A stretch of 64,000 nucleotides of DNA from Enterococcus lactis (lineage in GTDB: Bacteria > Bacillota > Bacilli > Lactobacillales > Enterococcaceae), in NCBI RefSeq assembly GCF_015751045.1, contig NZ_BNJW01000016.1, positions 1 through 64,000 on the forward strand, read 5' to 3'. The notes under the pieces were generated by a model, which worked only from the letters and a program-made list of their open reading frames with translations, was not told the origin of the DNA and did no database searches. Of the stretch, positions 8,371-17,556 are shown piece by piece (the stretch's first letter is position 1; every line of letters starts with the position of its first letter). The position numbers and the translations under genes are program-made.

Positions 8371-9474
8371 TTATAATGCCTCCACTTCGATCAATGCTTG
8401 CAAGAATGCACCGACACCTTTTTGATCATTACAAATAATCGGCTCACTGATGTAGTAAGCGTATGAACCATCTCGCTGTTCTGCTCCGCCTAACCCTGCT
8501 ACTTGACAGTTTTTGTTCAAGTTCAACCAGCCTTCTTTTGTTTCAAGAACAAATTCATCGAGTAGTCCTTGATGAGATTTTTTCACTTGCGGCAGCCACT
8601 CTTCTTTGTTCAGCAAGCCTAAGCGTATCCCTTTAGCCATTGCGTAAACAAACATACTGCTGCCAGAAGCTTCCAGATAATTTCCTTTCCGTTTTGTTTC
8701 TGTTGTTACTTGATACCATGTCCCACTGTTTTCTTCTTGATACGGAAGTAATGCGGTCAATGTCTTTTCTAAAATTTCCTTCAGCAAAGAACAATCCGTT
8801 TCCGCATGAAGCAATTCATAGGTATCTGCCGCAGCCATCAGATACCAGCCAATCGATCGACTCCAGAAATGATGAGATAAACCTGTTTCTGGATCAGCCC
8901 ATGGTTGGACTTTCTTTTCATCCCATGCATGGATTAATAAATTTGTTTTTGGATCGAATAAATGTTTATAGCTGATTTCAAACTGTCTCAAGACATCTTG
9001 GTAATCTTTTTCCTCACTAAAATTCTGGATAAATTCAGCATAAAAAGGTGAGCCCATATATAATCCATCTAACCAAATTTGATAAGGATAAATTTCTTTA
9101 TGCCAAAAAGCCCCTTCGGATGTACGCGGATGGTTTGCCAACTGCTGGGAAAGGAGTTCTGCTGCTTTTTTATATTTTTCTTCGCCTGTTTCTTTGTACA
9201 ATAAAAAGAAAAGCTTTCCTGTATTTACATGGTCGATATTGTATTCTTCAACGCTGTAGCCACGGATCGTTCCATCTTCTTGCACGAAATAGTCGATATT
9301 GTCTTTTATGAAATCAAAATAAATTTTTTCTTGGGTTTGTTCCCAAAGTAATTGGAACCCTTTAAGTACGACGCCATAGTCATAAGACCATTTTCCTTTA
9401 TACCACTTTTCTTCATATAAGCGAGGTGTTCTTTCCATGATGCTTTTTGCTAATTTCTTTGACCAGTTTTCCAT
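8371..9474 (-). CDS. GH105 unsaturated rhamnogalacturonyl/galacturonyl hydrolase, cytoplasmic
   Basis: A 367-aa (alpha/alpha)6-barrel enzyme of family GH105 (YteR/YesR type), which cleaves the unsaturated uronic acid left by pectate or rhamnogalacturonan lyases. Supporting motifs are WSYDYGV near residue 29, the catalytic Asp136 in IWLDGLYMGSPF, and a C-terminal aromatic-rich barrel. The start MENWSKK is chosen because a perfect aaaggag lies just upstream; a longer in-frame start reads through the preceding hairpin and is unlikely. No lyase gene is in the window, so the unsaturated substrates come from a lyase elsewhere or from other organisms. It lies directly upstream of GH28. Confidence 0.9.
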   Translation of the reverse strand: MENWSKKLAKSIMERTPRLYEEKWYKGKWSYDYGVVLKGFQLLWEQTQEKIYFDFIKDNIDYFVQEDGTIRGYSVEEYNIDHVNTGKLFFLLYKETGEEKYKKAAELLSQQLANHPRTSEGAFWHKEIYPYQIWLDGLYMGSPFYAEFIQNFSEEKDYQDVLRQFEISYKHLFDPKTNLLIHAWDEKKVQPWADPETGLSHHFWSRSIGWYLMAAADTYELLHAETDCSLLKEILEKTLTALLPYQEENSGTWYQVTTETKRKGNYLEASGSSMFVYAMAKGIRLGLLNKEEWLPQVKKSHQGLLDEFVLETKEGWLNLNKNCQVAGLGGAEQRDGSYAYYISEPIICNDQKGVGAFLQALIEVEAL

Positions 9475-9506
9475 TATTTGCTCTCCTTTAAAAGTTAAAA
9501 TAGGAT

Positions 9507-9534
9507 GTGGGACAAATACCAAGCAGTATTTGTC
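9507..9534 (-). terminator. Intra-operon hairpin between the binding-protein gene and GH105
   Basis: A perfect 11-bp stem (9507-9517 with 9524-9534) with a 6-nt loop. The T-tract on the minus strand is weak, and only about 30 nt remain before the GH105 start with no room for a full promoter. It may be a partial terminator or an mRNA-stabilising 3' end for the binding-protein segment. Confidence 0.6.
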
Positions 9535-9547
9535 CCAATCATCTATA

Positions 9548-11053
9548 CTATTGTGCGGCTTTGTATGCTTCCTCGTACTCTTGTGTGATTCGGTCGCCAC
9601 CTTGTGCTTTCCAGTCTTCTACAGCTTTCTTGAATCCGTCTTCGTCAAGCTGTCCCATGATGTATTGCACTGTAGCATCAATAACGATTTTTTCGATTTC
9701 CGATCCTACTTCATTGTTCGTCGGTGAATCCAATGGCACAGAAGGATCCATTACAGCGAATTCTTCGTTTTCTTTGATCAATTGATTCGACAATTCTTTT
9801 TCAGGATCTGCGTCTTTGAAAGAGAACGTTACTTCACTAGGGCGAGAACTTGATAGCGGTTGCACTTCTTGTTGCCAAAGATCCATATCGATAAATTCAA
9901 TAGAACCATCATCATTCAATTCATAATGTGTTCCCTCAATACCACCAGTCATCAATTTATACATATCTTCTTCTAGAAGATCATCAACAAATTGCAGTAA
10001 TTTCTTCAATTGTGCTTCGTCTTTTACTTGTGATTTAGGGAATGCTAACAAACCGCCAATACCATTTCCTTCTGACCAAACATGATAACCGCCGCCTTCA
10101 CCATCTGAGATCTTGTTTACAGGAATTAACTCCATACCATCTTGAATGCCTTGTCCCATTGTTTTCAGGTTCTTGATATCCACCATCCCAGTGTAGATTC
10201 CTGTTTTTCCTTGTGCAAATTGTTCTTGCTGGTCAGTCTTTTGAGTAACCGCAAAATCTTGTGCCAAATAGCCATTCTCAAATAGATCTCTTGAGAAGTT
10301 CAACGCTTTCATGTATTATTCTGTATCAAATTCTGGAGTAAATTTGCCATTATCGTCTACAGCCCAGCCATTCGGTGCTCCAAAATAAGAAGTGAACAGC
10401 TTAAAGCTGGTATAACGAATATCACTAGGCGCACGATCACCAAAACCAACTGTATCATCCACACCATTTCCATCTGGATCGTTTTCTGTAAATTGTTTAG
10501 CTACTTCGTAAAGTTCATCCATCGTAGTTGGAACATCTAATCCAAGATTATCCAACCAGTCTTTTCGAATGACTAAACCAGCACGAGCATAGTCCTTTTG
10601 CATTGGCACACCATACAATGCTCCATCGATACTTGCAGCTTCGATTCTATCCTCAGAGATTTGGCTTAAGTTTTTATAGTCTTTTAAATATTCCGATACA
10701 TCCCAGAATACGCCTGATTTCAACGCACTTCGGACAGAAGAGTTTTTCAGCATAGCAATTTGAAGTGTAACGATATCTCCTAGTTCGTCAGAAGCCAATG
10801 CAGTTGTCAGTCTTTCTTCTTTTGAAGCATCAGGAATCCAATTGAATGTAAGTTCCGTATCGGTTTTTTCTTCTATTAGGTTCACGATTGTGTCAGTTGG
10901 GGGTGAAGCATGGTGTAAAATATTCAACCAAGTGATTTTGGTTTTCCCATCTTCTGTTTCTGAAGAACTGTTGTTTGAACTGTTGCCACATGCGGCAAGT
11001 GCTAAAATTCCTGCAAAACTAAGACCTAATTTTACGAGCGTTGCTTTTTTCAT
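9548..11053 (-). pseudogene. Lpl-type extracellular sugar-binding lipoprotein gene interrupted by an in-frame TAA
   Basis: The full frame has 501 codons. It starts with a lipoprotein signal peptide (lipobox LAAC, Cys22) and a serine/asparagine-rich linker, then the LplA-like binding-protein fold (VTLQIAML, IRKDWLDNLG and a calcium-loop-like DPDGNGVDD segment). Codon 246 is TAA (10318-10316). The frame then continues cleanly as YMKALNFSRDLF to 9548. The surrounding sequence (FDTE-stop-YMKAL) suggests a Glu, Lys or Gln codon changed to TAA. An ATG two codons after the stop could restart the C-terminal half, but without the signal peptide. The protein would be the pectin-oligosaccharide receptor of the ABC importer; without it the importer is probably inactive. 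Confidence 0.85.
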
Positions 11054-11713
11054 AAATTTTCTCCTTCACTGTTTTAATGATATTTTTGTTTTCTTCTGTT
11101 TTTTCTGTATATGAGTTCTTCCATTCCAAATGGCAAAATATAGAATTTGCTGTCCACGTGACTGCGGAAAAGAAGAGACTGCCACCGATAAAGGTTAAAA
11201 CACCTGGCATTGTTTGGATGATCATCAGGTAAATCCCCACCAGACTTAGTATTAATACTAATGAATAATGAAGATGAGAGAATCCGAACAAAAATGCCAT
11301 TTTCATTTTTTGGAAAAATATCCTTTCCAATCATAATGTGCCATGATTGGAAAAATATAGAGTGCTGAGAGCAAATACAAGAACGCAGCAATATACAAAG
11401 CGATTCTAAGATACCAATTGTGTATGAAAGAAAGATCCACAAGTAAAACAACTCCGATGACGCCGTATATCCAGCTCATCAGCAAGGTTTCACGATAGTT
11501 TTCTTTAAAATATGAGAAGTACGTTTTCGTCAAAGGAAATGATTCTTTTGTGCGCAGCCATTTTCTAATCACTGCAACCATTGCATAAGATGCAGGACCA
11601 AAAGTAAAAACCCCCAGACCTGCAATGACTAAACCACCCCACAGAAAATTCAAATAAACCAACTGTAAAATACGATTTAGCCTTCCATTTATTTTATCTA
11701 ATGACTGCAGCAT
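11019..11713 (-). pseudogene. YesL-like DUF624 membrane protein gene, frameshifted
   Basis: The first frame (11713-11303) encodes 136 aa with the start and middle of a DUF624/YesL membrane protein: an N-terminal helix pair with GVFTFGPASYAM, then two more helices. It stops at TGA just after an A6 run. The next frame begins with an ATG overlapping that stop (ATGA, 11306-11303) and encodes 95 aa with the remaining helices (LVLILSLVGIYLM and SLFFSAVTW). Together they make the usual ~200-230 aa length. Loss of one A from an A7 run explains it best. A -1 ribosomal slip or coupled re-initiation is possible. The end overlaps the start of the binding-protein gene by 35 nt. DUF624 proteins commonly accompany Lpl-type importers; their role is unknown. 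Confidence 0.75.
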
Positions 11714-11734
11714 GTCTTTTCCTCTCTTTCTAAA

Positions 11735-12709
11735 TTAGTAAACGCCGTCTTCTCCTAGCTTTTTGGCGATCTTGTTAGCTAAAATTACCATGAATAATCC
11801 TACGACCCCTTTAAACAATCCCATTGCTGTACTGAAACTTAATTGTCCATTCTTCAATCCAGCTGTATAAATGTAGGTGTCGAAAATTTCTGCAACACTT
11901 CGATTCAATGAATTCAATAACAAGTACATATGTTCGAAACCTAAGTCCAGTGTCTGACCGATTTTTAGAATCAGCAAGGTAATGATTACTGGACGAATCG
12001 CCGGCAATGTAACATGCCATGTTTTTCGCAAGCGTCCTGCGCCATCCATTTCAGCCGCTTCATATAACTGTGTATCTACTGCAGTGATCGCTGAAAGGTA
12101 GATGATCGTAGACCAGCCCAACTCTTTCCAGATTACTTGTCCAATATAGACTGTTCGTGTCCACTCAGGAGATGTCAGAAAACTGATTTTTTCAAATCCC
12201 ATCGTTGCAAGGAATTCATTCAATACCCCTCCGTCAACGTTCAAAAATACATAAGTAATCGAAACGATGATTACCCAAGACATGAAATGAGGGATGTAAA
12301 TGATCGTTTGAATCCCACTTTTCAGTCGCTTGTTCGTTACTTCGTTTAATAGTAGGGACAAAATAATTGGCATCGGAAAAAATACGAAGATATTTAACCC
12401 GAACAAGATCAAAGTATTCCTTAATAAAGTAAAGAAAGTCGGCTCTGTAAACAAACGAATGAAATGTTTGAATCCCACCCAAGGACTGCCCATTATCCCT
12501 AAAAATGGTTGATAATCTTGAAAAGCAATAACGAGCCCTCCCATAGGAAGATACCTAAAGATCAGGAAATAAAGGACCCCCGGCAGAATCATCACGTATA
12601 AAAATTTATTCGTTTTGATTCCTGCAATTATTTTTTTTCGTCTTCTGAGCTTTTCTTCTTTTTTCGATAGCGTCAGTTGAAATGGTTCTTGTTTCTTTAC
12701 ACTTTCCAT
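11735..12709 (-). CDS. Lpl-type ABC importer permease (LplB/YesP-like)
   Basis: A 324-aa MalF-type permease with six predicted transmembrane helices and the EAA loop EAAEMDGAGRLRKTWHVTLP that docks to the ATPase. It starts with a strong AGGAGGGG ribosome site. It is the first gene of the leftward pectin unit, followed by the YesL-like gene and the binding protein. The usual partner permease is on the opposite strand at 13007. No ATPase gene is present, so a shared MsmK/MsmX-type ATPase is expected. Oligogalacturonide or rhamnogalacturonan oligosaccharide import is inferred from neighbours. Confidence 0.9.
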   Translation of the reverse strand: MESVKKQEPFQLTLSKKEEKLRRRKKIIAGIKTNKFLYVMILPGVLYFLIFRYLPMGGLVIAFQDYQPFLGIMGSPWVGFKHFIRLFTEPTFFTLLRNTLILFGLNIFVFFPMPIILSLLLNEVTNKRLKSGIQTIIYIPHFMSWVIIVSITYVFLNVDGGVLNEFLATMGFEKISFLTSPEWTRTVYIGQVIWKELGWSTIIYLSAITAVDTQLYEAAEMDGAGRLRKTWHVTLPAIRPVIITLLILKIGQTLDLGFEHMYLLLNSLNRSVAEIFDTYIYTAGLKNGQLSFSTAMGLFKGVVGLFMVILANKIAKKLGEDGVY

Positions 12710-12771
12710 AAGCCCCTCCTTAGTTTTATGAATGTTTGCTGCTTATGTCTTTATGATAGATAACTATCCGA

Positions 12772-12936
12772 ATTACGTATATAATCATTTTTATCGCATG
12801 TAAAAACGCTTACACAGCAGCGATTTTTATACTTGCAAAATATAAAAGTGTATTTCTTCACAAATAAGATACGCCTAGTAACTATTCTATTTTTTTCTAT
12901 CTGACACTTAACGTAGGAAATGATTATATACGTAAT
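12772..12936. promoter_or_regulatory. Divergent promoter region with a 19-bp inverted repeat and a cre-like site
   Basis: A 19-bp sequence (attacgtatataatcattt, 12772-12790) recurs exactly as its reverse complement at 12918-12936. Each copy, read towards its own gene, contains a possible -10 (TATATA) and lies 62-70 nt before the start codon. The rightward copy has CTGACA at 12901-12906 as a -35 candidate (18-nt spacer). TAAAAACGCTTACA at 12801-12814 matches the cre consensus at 13 of 14 positions beside the leftward promoter. The symmetry suggests matched promoters with one regulator. It also has the geometry of an invertible segment, although no recombinase gene is nearby. Confidence 0.6.
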
Positions 12937-13006
12937 CTTTCACCGATGATAAATTGAATACATAGAAACAGAACATTTAATTTATTTTGAGGAGGAGCCT
13001 ATCTAT

Positions 13007-13879
13007 ATGAAAAAGAAAGTCTCTATAGGAGAAAGAAGTTTTACATTTTTCAACAATACGTTTCTGATCTTGCTAGCTTTGATCTGTATCGTGCCTTTTT
13101 TAAATATCATCGCTACATCTTTCGCTTCTACACAAGAAGTCGTCGCGAAAAAATTTATCCTTTTCCCTACTACCTTTTCTCTAGACGCGTATCGTTATAT
13201 TCTATCTACGCCAACTATTTTTAGAGCACTTGCTGTTTCGATTGGCGTTACCGGGGTTGGGACGATCGTCAGCATGTGCGCAACTTCACTGATGGCATAC
13301 GGGCTTTCCAGAAAATACTTGTTTGGTCGAGGATTCGTCAACTTTCTTGTTGTATTTTCTATGTTGTTCAGCGGGGGGATGATTCCCACATTCTTAGTTG
13401 TTCGTTCTCTGGGACTGGTCAATTCTTATTGGGCAATGATCTTGCCTGTAGCTGTTAATGCAATGAACATGATCATTATGAGAAACTTTTTCCAAGCCTT
13501 GCCGGATAGTTTGGAAGAATCGGCAAAAATGGATGGTTGCACAGATTTCGGTGTATTTTTCAAAATCATGCTGCCATTAGCGTTACCGTCTATTGCTACT
13601 ATCTCACTTTTTTATGCTGTTACTTACTGGAACACTTATATGACCGCTATTTTGTATATCAACGATTCATCTAAATGGCCGATACAGATTCTTTTACGTC
13701 AGATCGTCATTGTATCAAGCGGGATGCAAGCAGAAAGTAGTGCCGTTGATGTGATTCCACCAGCACAAACAGTTAAAATGGCTGTTATCGTTATTGCCAC
13801 AGTCCCTATGCTGATTGCTTATCCTTTTGTTCAGAAATACTTTGTCAAAGGCGCACTCGTAGGTTCTGTCAAAGGTTGA
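13007..13879 (+). CDS. Lpl-type ABC importer permease (LplC/YesQ-like), divergent
   Basis: A 290-aa MalG-type permease with six hydrophobic segments, the EAA-loop region EESAKMDGCTDFGVFFKIMLP and the typical C-terminal FVKGALVGSVKG. A gaggagg ribosome site precedes the ATG. It should pair with the LplB-like permease on the other strand; in most relatives both permease genes are adjacent and co-directional, so this split is unusual. It is monocistronic, ending at a shared terminator before the convergent AraC regulator. Confidence 0.9.
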   Translation: MKKKVSIGERSFTFFNNTFLILLALICIVPFLNIIATSFASTQEVVAKKFILFPTTFSLDAYRYILSTPTIFRALAVSIGVTGVGTIVSMCATSLMAYGLSRKYLFGRGFVNFLVVFSMLFSGGMIPTFLVVRSLGLVNSYWAMILPVAVNAMNMIIMRNFFQALPDSLEESAKMDGCTDFGVFFKIMLPLALPSIATISLFYAVTYWNTYMTAILYINDSSKWPIQILLRQIVIVSSGMQAESSAVDVIPPAQTVKMAVIVIATVPMLIAYPFVQKYFVKGALVGSVKG

Positions 13880-13904
13880 TTATGTATGGAACATAAAATA
13901 GAGG

Positions 13905-13962
13905 TTATGAAAGAGACGTTCAGCCTTATTTTTATAAGCTGTCTCTTGAATACCGTTTATTC
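13905..13962 (+). repeat. Palindromic repeat, type E core (short copy)
   Basis: Begins GAGGTTATGA and ends GAATACCGTTTA, matching the constant ends of the dispersed family, around a short hairpin (agagacgttcagcctt with aagctgtctctt). A longer type E copy lies in reverse orientation at 25561-25635. Confidence 0.6.
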
Positions 13963-14006
13963 GCAAAAAAGGATTGTGACAAAGCTTTGGTCACAGTCCT
14001 TTTTGC
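13963..14006. terminator. Bidirectional terminator between the permease and the AraC regulator
   Basis: A long stem of about 17 bp (13963-13980 with 13990-14006, one bulge) flanked by A- and T-runs that serve both strands. It separates the convergent permease and AraC genes. Confidence 0.8.
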
Positions 14007-14108
14007 GTGCTTAGCCTTGAAATTTAACTATTCATAAAGACAAATACTAAGGTTATTCTCCTTTCTTTTATTGCTTGAATCAGACCACAAGAAAAACAGC
14101 CTCTTGTT

Positions 14109-16307
14109 TCACAAATATTTTTTTCGATATTCTCCCGGAGTGATCGATTCTTTCTTTTTGAAGAAACGAATAAAATTTTGCGGATTTCGATATTGCAGTC
14201 TTTCTGCAATCTCTTTTACAGAGAGATTGGTTTCTTTCAACCACTTTTTCGCTACCTCTAGACGATGATTTTGAACGAAATCACCAAATTTTTCTCCTGT
14301 TTCCTTTTTAAATACATTGCTTAAATAATTAGGGTTATAGTGCAACCTATCAGCAATCACATCTAGAGATAGATCACGGTCATATTCTGTATAGACGATG
14401 TGCATGATATTCTCCGAAAGATTTTTAAATTCATGATCAGTGATTGCTTGAGAACATTCTGTGTTTGGCAAGACTAATTGTTCTAAAACAAGTTTTTCTA
14501 GCTCTTTGGGATGATAATTGTTCAATGCTTTTACATAGATTTGTTTCATGTTATCAAAATTTTTTGAATCTACTCCCAATAACTGCCCTAATTGAACGAG
14601 CTCATTGATCAAACGGACCGAAACTACTTCTCGGCTCAGAGGATTTTTATTTTGTGCGAACAATGCATTAATTAACTCATGTACCAACTTCCTTACTTCC
14701 TGATTTCCGGAACGAATAGCTTCAAACAATCGATTCTGTTCTTCTACTGGATATCTAATAAGCGTTTTTTCATGCGCAGCAGGAACAATTTCCTGATAAA
14801 ATATGATCGAACTCGGACCAGTATTTACACGATAATATAGGGCTTCTTTTGCTCGGTCAACCGATTGCTTGCTTTCATTCAGCGTTTCGAACCGGTTACT
14901 GATACCTATACTCACAGTTAATTTCAAGTATTCTTTTACACGTTTTTGAATGAGTCGGCAATACTCCATGACTTTTTTGCTTGCTTCTGCATCGTCTTTA
15001 TCCATTCGATAAATAGTGGCTTGCATTTCTTCATTCAAAACGATCGGCAGCATTCGATTTTCCTTTGGCACAATTTCCGTGATCATGTTGTTGATTGCTA
15101 AAAGTAGCAAATCCCGCTCTCCACCGTGACTATCTTCTAACAGATCGATTTGAACCAAGGCCGTATAATAGCAGTCAGTTTGAGAACTATAACCAAATTG
15201 CTGCAACCGCTGATCTAGTTCTCGCCTTTCTACTCGATTTCTAAATAAACTAAGTACAAATAACGTTTCTAGTTGCGGCTTTTGGGTAACTAAGTGTGCA
15301 CTTAACGCTTCTTTTTCTCCTATGATCCGACTGACTGATTGAGCGACCAAATCTAGTTCTTTCCCAATGAATCCTTTTGATTTAAGATTCAAACGTTCCT
15401 GAATTTGAGAAATTGGACGGGCAAATCTATCCGAAAATAAATAGGAAAGGAGACCGATCAGTCCTACCAGCGTCAAAGACACTGCAACTAACCCGATTCT
15501 CAGATTGCGAATCGTTGCTCCAATTGCACTAGAATCAACTTCTAATCTGTAAATCCAATTATTATAATCTGATTTCAGTACGATATAGGATGTCCCATTT
15601 TCTCTTATCACTTTCAACTGGTTGTAATCTAGATCCACATCCGCTAATGCATCTGGCTGCTCTTCTTCTTTTACTTTCTGTGTAGAAAAAAGCTTTCCAT
15701 CTTCGTTTTCGATAGAAAGTATATCTTCTCCACTTTCCCCAACAACTTGTTCTATTGTATGTTTCTCTATCGTAGCAATTCCCAATGCATATTTTTCTTT
15801 TTCAAACATTGGTAAAGGAATCACCATTTCGATTCCTTTATTTTTCTTTTGCCAAAATAAATTATCTTTGTTATTTATGTACTTTTGTTGATACCTTTCA
15901 ACTTCCTCTTCAGTCAGTTGAGTCAACGATCCATTGATTACTCCCCATTTACCAGCTAAACTGAGTAAATCATAATTATTATCATCCATAACAATTGTTT
16001 CTATAAAGTTTAGCTCTTTCCTGATTTCAGAATAAGTGGAGTAATTTGTATATGTCAGTGGATGCTTGAATATATCCGAGAAATTTTTGGTCGAACCATA
16101 CGTAGAAAACGAATATTCGATCGTTCTGATTTTCCATTCAACGTTCGTTTTGACTTGCCTGAGCAGGTTCTTTTTATCTGTTAAATAACTCGATTCGATC
16201 GACTCATAGGTATTCTGATAAATAAATAAACTAAATCCTATGACAAGTACGGCTCCTAATAAAAACATCGGTAAAAATATTTTATAAAACACTGTACTTT
16301 TCTTCAT
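14109..16307 (-). CDS. Membrane-bound AraC-family regulator (YesS-like)
   Basis: A 732-aa protein with a transmembrane helix at about 12-30, an extracellular sensor of roughly 250 residues, a second helix near 278-298, a degenerate central domain (about 330-560) and a C-terminal AraC double helix-turn-helix (about 630-732, ending in the typical NPQNFIRFFKKKESITPGEYRK pattern). Such one-component regulators sense extracellular sugars or a binding protein and activate polysaccharide-use genes, as YesS does in Bacillus for rhamnogalacturonan. Located beside the divergent importer genes, it is the prime candidate regulator of the 19-bp motif at 12772 and 12918; that link is inference. Confidence 0.88.
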   Translation of the reverse strand: MKKSTVFYKIFLPMFLLGAVLVIGFSLFIYQNTYESIESSYLTDKKNLLRQVKTNVEWKIRTIEYSFSTYGSTKNFSDIFKHPLTYTNYSTYSEIRKELNFIETIVMDDNNYDLLSLAGKWGVINGSLTQLTEEEVERYQQKYINNKDNLFWQKKNKGIEMVIPLPMFEKEKYALGIATIEKHTIEQVVGESGEDILSIENEDGKLFSTQKVKEEEQPDALADVDLDYNQLKVIRENGTSYIVLKSDYNNWIYRLEVDSSAIGATIRNLRIGLVAVSLTLVGLIGLLSYLFSDRFARPISQIQERLNLKSKGFIGKELDLVAQSVSRIIGEKEALSAHLVTQKPQLETLFVLSLFRNRVERRELDQRLQQFGYSSQTDCYYTALVQIDLLEDSHGGERDLLLLAINNMITEIVPKENRMLPIVLNEEMQATIYRMDKDDAEASKKVMEYCRLIQKRVKEYLKLTVSIGISNRFETLNESKQSVDRAKEALYYRVNTGPSSIIFYQEIVPAAHEKTLIRYPVEEQNRLFEAIRSGNQEVRKLVHELINALFAQNKNPLSREVVSVRLINELVQLGQLLGVDSKNFDNMKQIYVKALNNYHPKELEKLVLEQLVLPNTECSQAITDHEFKNLSENIMHIVYTEYDRDLSLDVIADRLHYNPNYLSNVFKKETGEKFGDFVQNHRLEVAKKWLKETNLSVKEIAERLQYRNPQNFIRFFKKKESITPGEYRKKYL

Positions 16308-16432
16308 TTTCTTCCTCTCTTTCCTTTAAATAAAAGGCTTTCATTTTTCTGTAAAATTGATACTCATCTAATTAAATGAGCATTCCCCGCTTTTAAGAAT
16401 AGCATAATTAAAAATAAAAATCCAAGTAATTT

Positions 16433-16508
16433 TTAACGTGTGCAATCTTTTCATACCAAAGATCTATTGACTTATCGTAGTTATCGTAATATGATGAATG
16501 CGTTAACA
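16433..16508 (+). promoter_or_regulatory. LacI-gene promoter with cre and operator candidates
   Basis: TTGACT at 16467-16472 and TATGAT at 16490-16495 are separated by 17 nt. TGAATGCGTTAACA (16495-16508) matches cre at 13 of 14 positions and would overlap the transcription start. Upstream, TTAACGTGTGCA at 16433-16444 is identical to a 12-mer in the uxaB leader (17557-17568), suggesting an autoregulatory operator. Confidence 0.7.
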
Positions 16509-16537
16509 AAAAGTGAAAAAGTAAGGAAAATGATGGA

Positions 16538-17530
16538 ATGGTAACGATCAAAGATATCGCTAAAGCAGCTGGTGTTTCTCATACGACAGTTTCTCGTGCT
16601 TTGAATAACAGCAGTTTAATCAAAAATGAAACAAAACAAAAAATACGGCAACTAGCTAAGGAAATGAATTATTCGCCGAACTATAGTGCAAAAGGTTTAG
16701 TAAATCAAAAAAAATATCTGATCGGACTGTTTTTCTCAAGTTTGCATAAAGGAACTTCATCAAATTTCCTAGCAGATTCCATTGCAGGTATCCATTCAGT
16801 ATTGGACACAAACTACAGCTTATCTGTCGAAAGTATCGATGCTGTTGATTTAACAGAAATCAATTTGCAACGTTATGATGGTCTAATCGTTATGAGTCAA
16901 AGTGATGAAGATCAGCCTTTTATCGATTATCTAAAAGAAAAAGCGTTTCCCTTCGTCGTTGTCAATCGTCACATCAATGATCCAGCGGTTATCAATGTTA
17001 CTGCCGATGATGCGGCCGGTGTTATGCAGGCAGTAGATTACGGTATTGGGTGCGGACATACGAAAATCGCTTATATTGGTGGGAAAAAAAACTTTCGTTC
17101 GACAAAAGAACGAGAAAAAGGTGTATTGGACAGTCTAAAAAAAGCAAGCATCCCTGCCAATCCAGCCTATTTTTTAACAGGAGACTACAGCTTAGAAAGC
17201 GGCCTCAAAAACATGGAATACCTATTATCGCTTTCTGACCTGCCTACTCTGGTTTTTTGTGGCAACGACGATATAGCGATTGGTGCATTGAGAGCTGTAC
17301 ATTCAGCTGGTCTTCGTGTTCCCCAGAACATTTCTCTGATTGGGTTCGATGATTCTCCAGTCGTCTCCTATCTTAATCCACCGCTTACTACAGTACACAA
17401 ACCGTTGAAAGAAATGTGTCAAGTAGGAACAAAGCTTTTATTGGATTTGATTGAAGACAGGCCGATCGAACAATCTAAAATGGAGCTCTCCACCTTACTG
17501 ATGCTTCGTGAGTCGATCAATTACTTGTAA
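16538..17530 (+). CDS. LacI-family regulator of the hexuronate genes
   Basis: A 330-aa protein with the N-terminal LacI helix-turn-helix (TIKDIAKAAGVSHTTVSRALN, residues 3-23), the hinge region and a periplasmic-binding-protein-like sensor ending GFDDSPVVSYLNPPLTTVHKP. The ATG at 16538 follows GTAAGGA by about 10 nt. It is the first gene before uxaB, 59 nt away, and a shared 12-mer in both leaders suggests it represses itself and the uxa genes. The inducer is probably a uronate or an intermediate; this is inference. Confidence 0.88.
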   Translation: MVTIKDIAKAAGVSHTTVSRALNNSSLIKNETKQKIRQLAKEMNYSPNYSAKGLVNQKKYLIGLFFSSLHKGTSSNFLADSIAGIHSVLDTNYSLSVESIDAVDLTEINLQRYDGLIVMSQSDEDQPFIDYLKEKAFPFVVVNRHINDPAVINVTADDAAGVMQAVDYGIGCGHTKIAYIGGKKNFRSTKEREKGVLDSLKKASIPANPAYFLTGDYSLESGLKNMEYLLSLSDLPTLVFCGNDDIAIGALRAVHSAGLRVPQNISLIGFDDSPVVSYLNPPLTTVHKPLKEMCQVGTKLLLDLIEDRPIEQSKMELSTLLMLRESINYL

Positions 17531-17556
17531 ACTGCAAGTAATTTTATATAAAAATG

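Noticed and set aside
11303-11312. Programmed -1 ribosomal frameshift in the YesL-like gene
   Set aside because: The run is A6 preceded by C, not the A7 heptamer that slips well, and no stimulatory stem is evident downstream; a lost base is simpler.
12772-12936. Calling a phase-variable invertible promoter outright
   Set aside because: Geometry fits, but no site-specific recombinase gene is in the window and paired operators explain the symmetry; kept only as an alternative.
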